This document shows, one piece after another, positions 61,377-64,000 of a DNA stretch of 64,000 nucleotides. A model generated the notes under the pieces. The model was not told the DNA's origin, did no database searches, and saw only the letters and a program-made list of their open reading frames with translations. The number at the start of each line of letters is the position of its first letter. Position 1 is the stretch's first letter. Made by a program: the position numbers and the translations under genes. Location of the stretch: positions 1 through 64,000 of the forward strand of contig NZ_KV823538.1 of the NCBI RefSeq assembly GCF_001815985.1, given 5' to 3'. This stretch comes from Corynebacterium sp. HMSC27B11. Lineage in GTDB: Bacteria; Actinomycetota; Actinomycetes; Mycobacteriales; Mycobacteriaceae.

Positions 61377-62646
61377 TGATCACGATGGTCTGATCGCGAC
61401 CCGGGCCCACACCGATGTAGGACATACGGCAGCCCGAGAGCTCCTCCAGGCGCTTGACGTAGTCCTGCGCCTTCTCCGGCAGCTCCTCGAAGGTGCGGCA
61501 GCCGGTGATGTCCTCGTCCCACGCCGGCATCGTCTCGTAGATCGGGGTGGCGTGGTGGAACTCGGTCTGGGTCATCGGCATCTCGTCGTGGCGGACACCG
61601 TCGACGTCGTAGGCCACGCAGATCGGGATCTCACCGATGCCGGTCAGGACGTCCAGCTTCGTCAGGAAGTAGTCCGTGAAGCCGTTGACGCGGGAGGCGT
61701 AGCGCGCGATGACGGAGTCGTACCAACCGCAACGGCGCGGGCGGCCGGTGTTCACGCCGACCTCGCCACCGGTGGTCTGCAGGTACTCGCCCCACTTGTC
61801 GAAGAGCTCCGTCGGGAACGGGCCGGCACCAACGCGGGTGGTGTAGGCCTTGATGATGCCCAGGGAGCTGGTGATGCGGGTCGGCCCCACGCCCGAGCCC
61901 ACGCAGGCGCCACCGGTGGTCGGGTTGGAGGAGGTCACGAACGGGTAGGTGCCGTGGTCCACGTCCAGCATGGTGGCCTGGCCACCCTCCATCAGCACGC
62001 GCTCGCCGCGATCCAGGGCCTCGTTGAGGACCTTCGAAGAATCGATGAGCATCGGAGCCAGGCGGTCCGCGTAGGACAGGAAGTACTGCACGACCTCCTC
62101 CGGCTCAATCGCGCGGCGGTTGTACATCTTCACCAGCATCTGGTTCTTCTTATCCAGCGCGGATTCGATCTTCTGGCGCAGGATGGACTCGTCCAGCAGG
62201 TCCTGGGCGCGGATGCCGACGCGGCCGACCTTGTCCTGGTAGGTCGGGCCGATGCCGCGGCCGGTGGTGCCGATGGCGCGCTTGCCGAGGAAACGCTCGG
62301 AGACGCGGTCGATCGCCACGTGGTACGGGGCGACGAGCTGAGCGTTGGCGGAAACACGCAGGTGAGAGGTGTCCGCACCGCGGGCCTGAAGGCCGTCGAT
62401 CTCCTCGAACAGGGCCTCCAGGTTCACCACGCAGCCATTGCCAATGATGGAGGTCGCATTGTCGGAGAGGATGCCGGCTGGCAGGAGCTTCAGCTCATAC
62501 TTCTCCCCTCCCACGACGACGGTGTGGCCGGCGTTGTTACCGCCGTTGGGCTTCACGACGTAATCGACCTGGCCACCCAGGATGTCCGTCGCCTTACCCT
62601 TGCCCTCATCGCCCCACTGGGCACCGACAACGATGATTGCTGCCAT
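61357..62646 (-). CDS. purA: Adenylosuccinate synthetase
   Basis: Enzyme of 429 residues that joins IMP and aspartate with GTP in AMP synthesis. The N-terminal [13 protein letters not shown] motif, [18 protein letters not shown] and [12 protein letters not shown]-type [13 protein letters not shown] are diagnostic. AGGAC lies before ATG 62646. It is followed, with overlap, by the hypothetical gene at 60873-61376. Confidence 0.98.
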   Translation of the reverse strand: MAAIIVVGAQWGDEGKGKATDILGGQVDYVVKPNGGNNAGHTVVVGGEKYELKLLPAGILSDNATSIIGNGCVVNLEALFEEIDGLQARGADTSHLRVSANAQLVAPYHVAIDRVSERFLGKRAIGTTGRGIGPTYQDKVGRVGIRAQDLLDESILRQKIESALDKKNQMLVKMYNRRAIEPEEVVQYFLSYADRLAPMLIDSSKVLNEALDRGERVLMEGGQATMLDVDHGTYPFVTSSNPTTGGACVGSGVGPTRITSSLGIIKAYTTRVGAGPFPTELFDKWGEYLQTTGGEVGVNTGRPRRCGWYDSVIARYASRVNGFTDYFLTKLDVLTGIGEIPICVAYDVDGVRHDEMPMTQTEFHHATPIYETMPAWDEDITGCRTFEELPEKAQDYVKRLEELSGCRMSYIGVGPGRDQTIVINDILKD

Positions 62647-62697
62647 TTGACTTCTCTTGTCCTCGCTTATTGGGGGTAGTCCAACTTAAAGATCATA

Positions 62698-64000
62698 CTA
62701 CGAGGTCGCAGCCCGACTCTTCTTCAGCGCGATGATCGGCGGGATCAGCATCACCAGCCCGGCGATGAGGGCGACTCCGCCGAAGAGCCACACCAGCCCC
62801 GCGATGATCGCGATGGGTGCGAGGATCGCCGCAGCGATCTCGAAGGGGGCGAAGCCCACGTAGGCCATACCGAACTCTTCGAGGGTTCCGGAGCGCATCT
62901 CCGGGTCGACGATCTTCAGCACGGCAATACCCGTGGCCACCGAGGCGGTGGCCCAGCCCCAGCCGAACACCGCGCGTTCGAACCAGCCGTGGTCGAAGGT
63001 GCGGGGTGCAATGTAGAAGAAGAGGAACAGGCAGAACGCCAGCCCCACCAGGAACAGGATGATCAGCGGGACGATGTAGCTCGCAACCACCGCCGGGATG
63101 ATGGACGCGATACCCACCGCCACCAGGAAGTCCGTCGACGCACCCGAGACTGAGCCCATCAGCTTCGTGTCCAGATAGTGTGGAGCCTTGAGCAGGTGCA
63201 GCGCACCCACTCCGGCCAGGCCCACGAGGAAGGCCATCGCGAACAGCGGGAAGCTCAAGGCCGGGAAGGTCTCGTTGACCCAGTTGGTCAGGATATTCGC
63301 CAGGAAGATCGTCACGGTCAGCACCGCGATGTGCAGCGCGATCGGCTCAATCGAGGATGGGCTCGTGGTCGCCCGCCCCACGCTCGGTCGCTGACCGGGC
63401 AGGGAAATAATGCCGGTGCGCATATCCTCCGGCAGCTGGTCCAGGCGAGGCAGCTCATTGGTGTGGCCCCGCTTCGAACCCCACCGGGCGAAGATCACAC
63501 CACCAATGATCGCGGAGAACATGCCCACCGCAGCGGCGGTGAAGCCCAGGCTCGTGGCCTCAGTCATGCCCGCGGAGTCCAGCGCGCCACCAACCGCGGC
63601 CGCGACGCCGAAACCACCGACGAAGCCGACGGGCAGCATGATGCCGAACCAGTCTGGCGTCCCAAACAGTGGGGCGAACAGCAGCACACCCAACAGTGCG
63701 AAGAAGCCCCACTGCGCCAGGTACATGCCCACGGAGTAGGACCACATCGTGCGCGCGCCCTGGCGCACCTTGGCGTCGAAATTCATCGTGAACGGCAGCG
63801 CACCGAAGACGACGGCGATGAGGATGGTCGCATAGTCCCCGAAGTGCTCGCTGAACTGGATCAGCCCCAACCCGTTGGGCCCCAGCAGCAGACCCAGCAG
63901 ACCCGCTGTGATCGGGGCGGGGATCAAGAGTTTCTGGAACCAGGGAATGAAGCGCCGCATGAGGTTGCCTACGATGAGCAGCACCGAAATCCAGCCGATA
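62698..64000 (-). CDS. Sodium/glutamate symporter, GltS family (5' end outside window)
   Basis: Membrane carrier, at least 434 residues here and cut by the window end. About 10 hydrophobic segments. Family marks are LIPAPITAGLLGLLLGPNG, VGFVGGFGVAAAVGGA in the first half and SVSGASTDFLVAVGIASI in the second half, the two re-entrant regions. A GTG at 63984 is possible as start, but the frame stays open and hydrophobic (IGWISVLL) to the window edge, so the true start is probably upstream. It would import glutamate with sodium. Confidence 0.82.
   Translation of the reverse strand, partial: IGWISVLLIVGNLMRRFIPWFQKLLIPAPITAGLLGLLLGPNGLGLIQFSEHFGDYATILIAVVFGALPFTMNFDAKVRQGARTMWSYSVGMYLAQWGFFALLGVLLFAPLFGTPDWFGIMLPVGFVGGFGVAAAVGGALDSAGMTEATSLGFTAAAVGMFSAIIGGVIFARWGSKRGHTNELPRLDQLPEDMRTGIISLPGQRPSVGRATTSPSSIEPIALHIAVLTVTIFLANILTNWVNETFPALSFPLFAMAFLVGLAGVGALHLLKAPHYLDTKLMGSVSGASTDFLVAVGIASIIPAVVASYIVPLIILFLVGLAFCLFLFFYIAPRTFDHGWFERAVFGWGWATASVATGIAVLKIVDPEMRSGTLEEFGMAYVGFAPFEIAAAILAPIAIIAGLVWLFGGVALIAGLVMLIPPIIALKKSRAATS

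Overview
The window looks like chromosome of a high-GC Corynebacterium, probably one of the urease-positive species. The evidence is gene content and control signals together: the glnX-glnH-pknG signalling operon, the corynebacterial sulfur genes (cysHDNYZ, fpr2, cysI, cysX) with McbR-type TAGAC-N6-GTCTA palindromes, the ackA/pta pair and a complete ureABCEFGD cluster. No rRNA, tRNA, CRISPR array, transposase or integrase was recognised.

Layout. 0.1-5.3 kb: amino-acid sensing kinase operon. 5.3-8.8 kb: molybdate uptake (modA, modB, no modC) and molybdenum cofactor genes (moaC, a moaB-moaE fusion). 9.1-10.6 kb: a Tat-exported metallophosphoesterase flanked by repeats. 10.6-13.3 kb: acetate metabolism (ackA, pta). 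13.6-18.6 kb: assimilatory sulfate reduction operon cysHDNYZ. 18.9-22.7 kb: GntP permease, glycerate kinase and a hydrolase. 22.8-29.6 kb: an acyl-CoA ligase, TetR, SDR, acyl-CoA dehydrogenase and APH-kinase island that resembles 4-hydroxyacid catabolism. 29.6-32.4 kb: D-serine dehydratase and an aldehyde dehydrogenase. 32.5-35.4 kb: a 903-residue exonuclease-BRCT-HTH fusion between two copies of the cysX 3' end. 35.5-39.1 kb: cysX, cysI and the divergent ferredoxin reductase. 39.3-42.7 kb: GNAT, trhO, purT and a Rieske lipoprotein. 42.8-45.3 kb: an ECF transporter. 45.8-48.1 kb: metE behind a structured leader. 48.2-54.2 kb: a secreted peptidase, a nucleoside hydrolase, a YibE/F protein and a carnitine-acyltransferase-family enzyme. 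54.6-60.1 kb: the urease cluster. 60.2-64.0 kb: a CueP-like lipoprotein, a hypothetical gene, purA and a GltS carrier cut by the window edge.

How genes work together. CysD/CysN activate sulfate, CysH reduces APS, CysI (with siroheme finished by CysY, and electrons probably from Fpr and CysX) makes sulfide, and MetE uses reduced sulfur downstream. All three transcription units carry the same palindromic operator. The urease cluster encodes the three subunits and the E, F, G and D nickel-insertion factors.

Most notable pattern. Three monocistronic genes (metallophosphoesterase, exonuclease fusion, CueP-like lipoprotein) each sit directly after a host gene, and a diverged partial copy of that host gene's 3' end lies on their far side. 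The copies differ from the intact genes mostly at synonymous positions and keep a stop codon. This looks like insertion of single-gene cassettes at gene 3' ends through recombination with foreign alleles, with no recombinase visible nearby.
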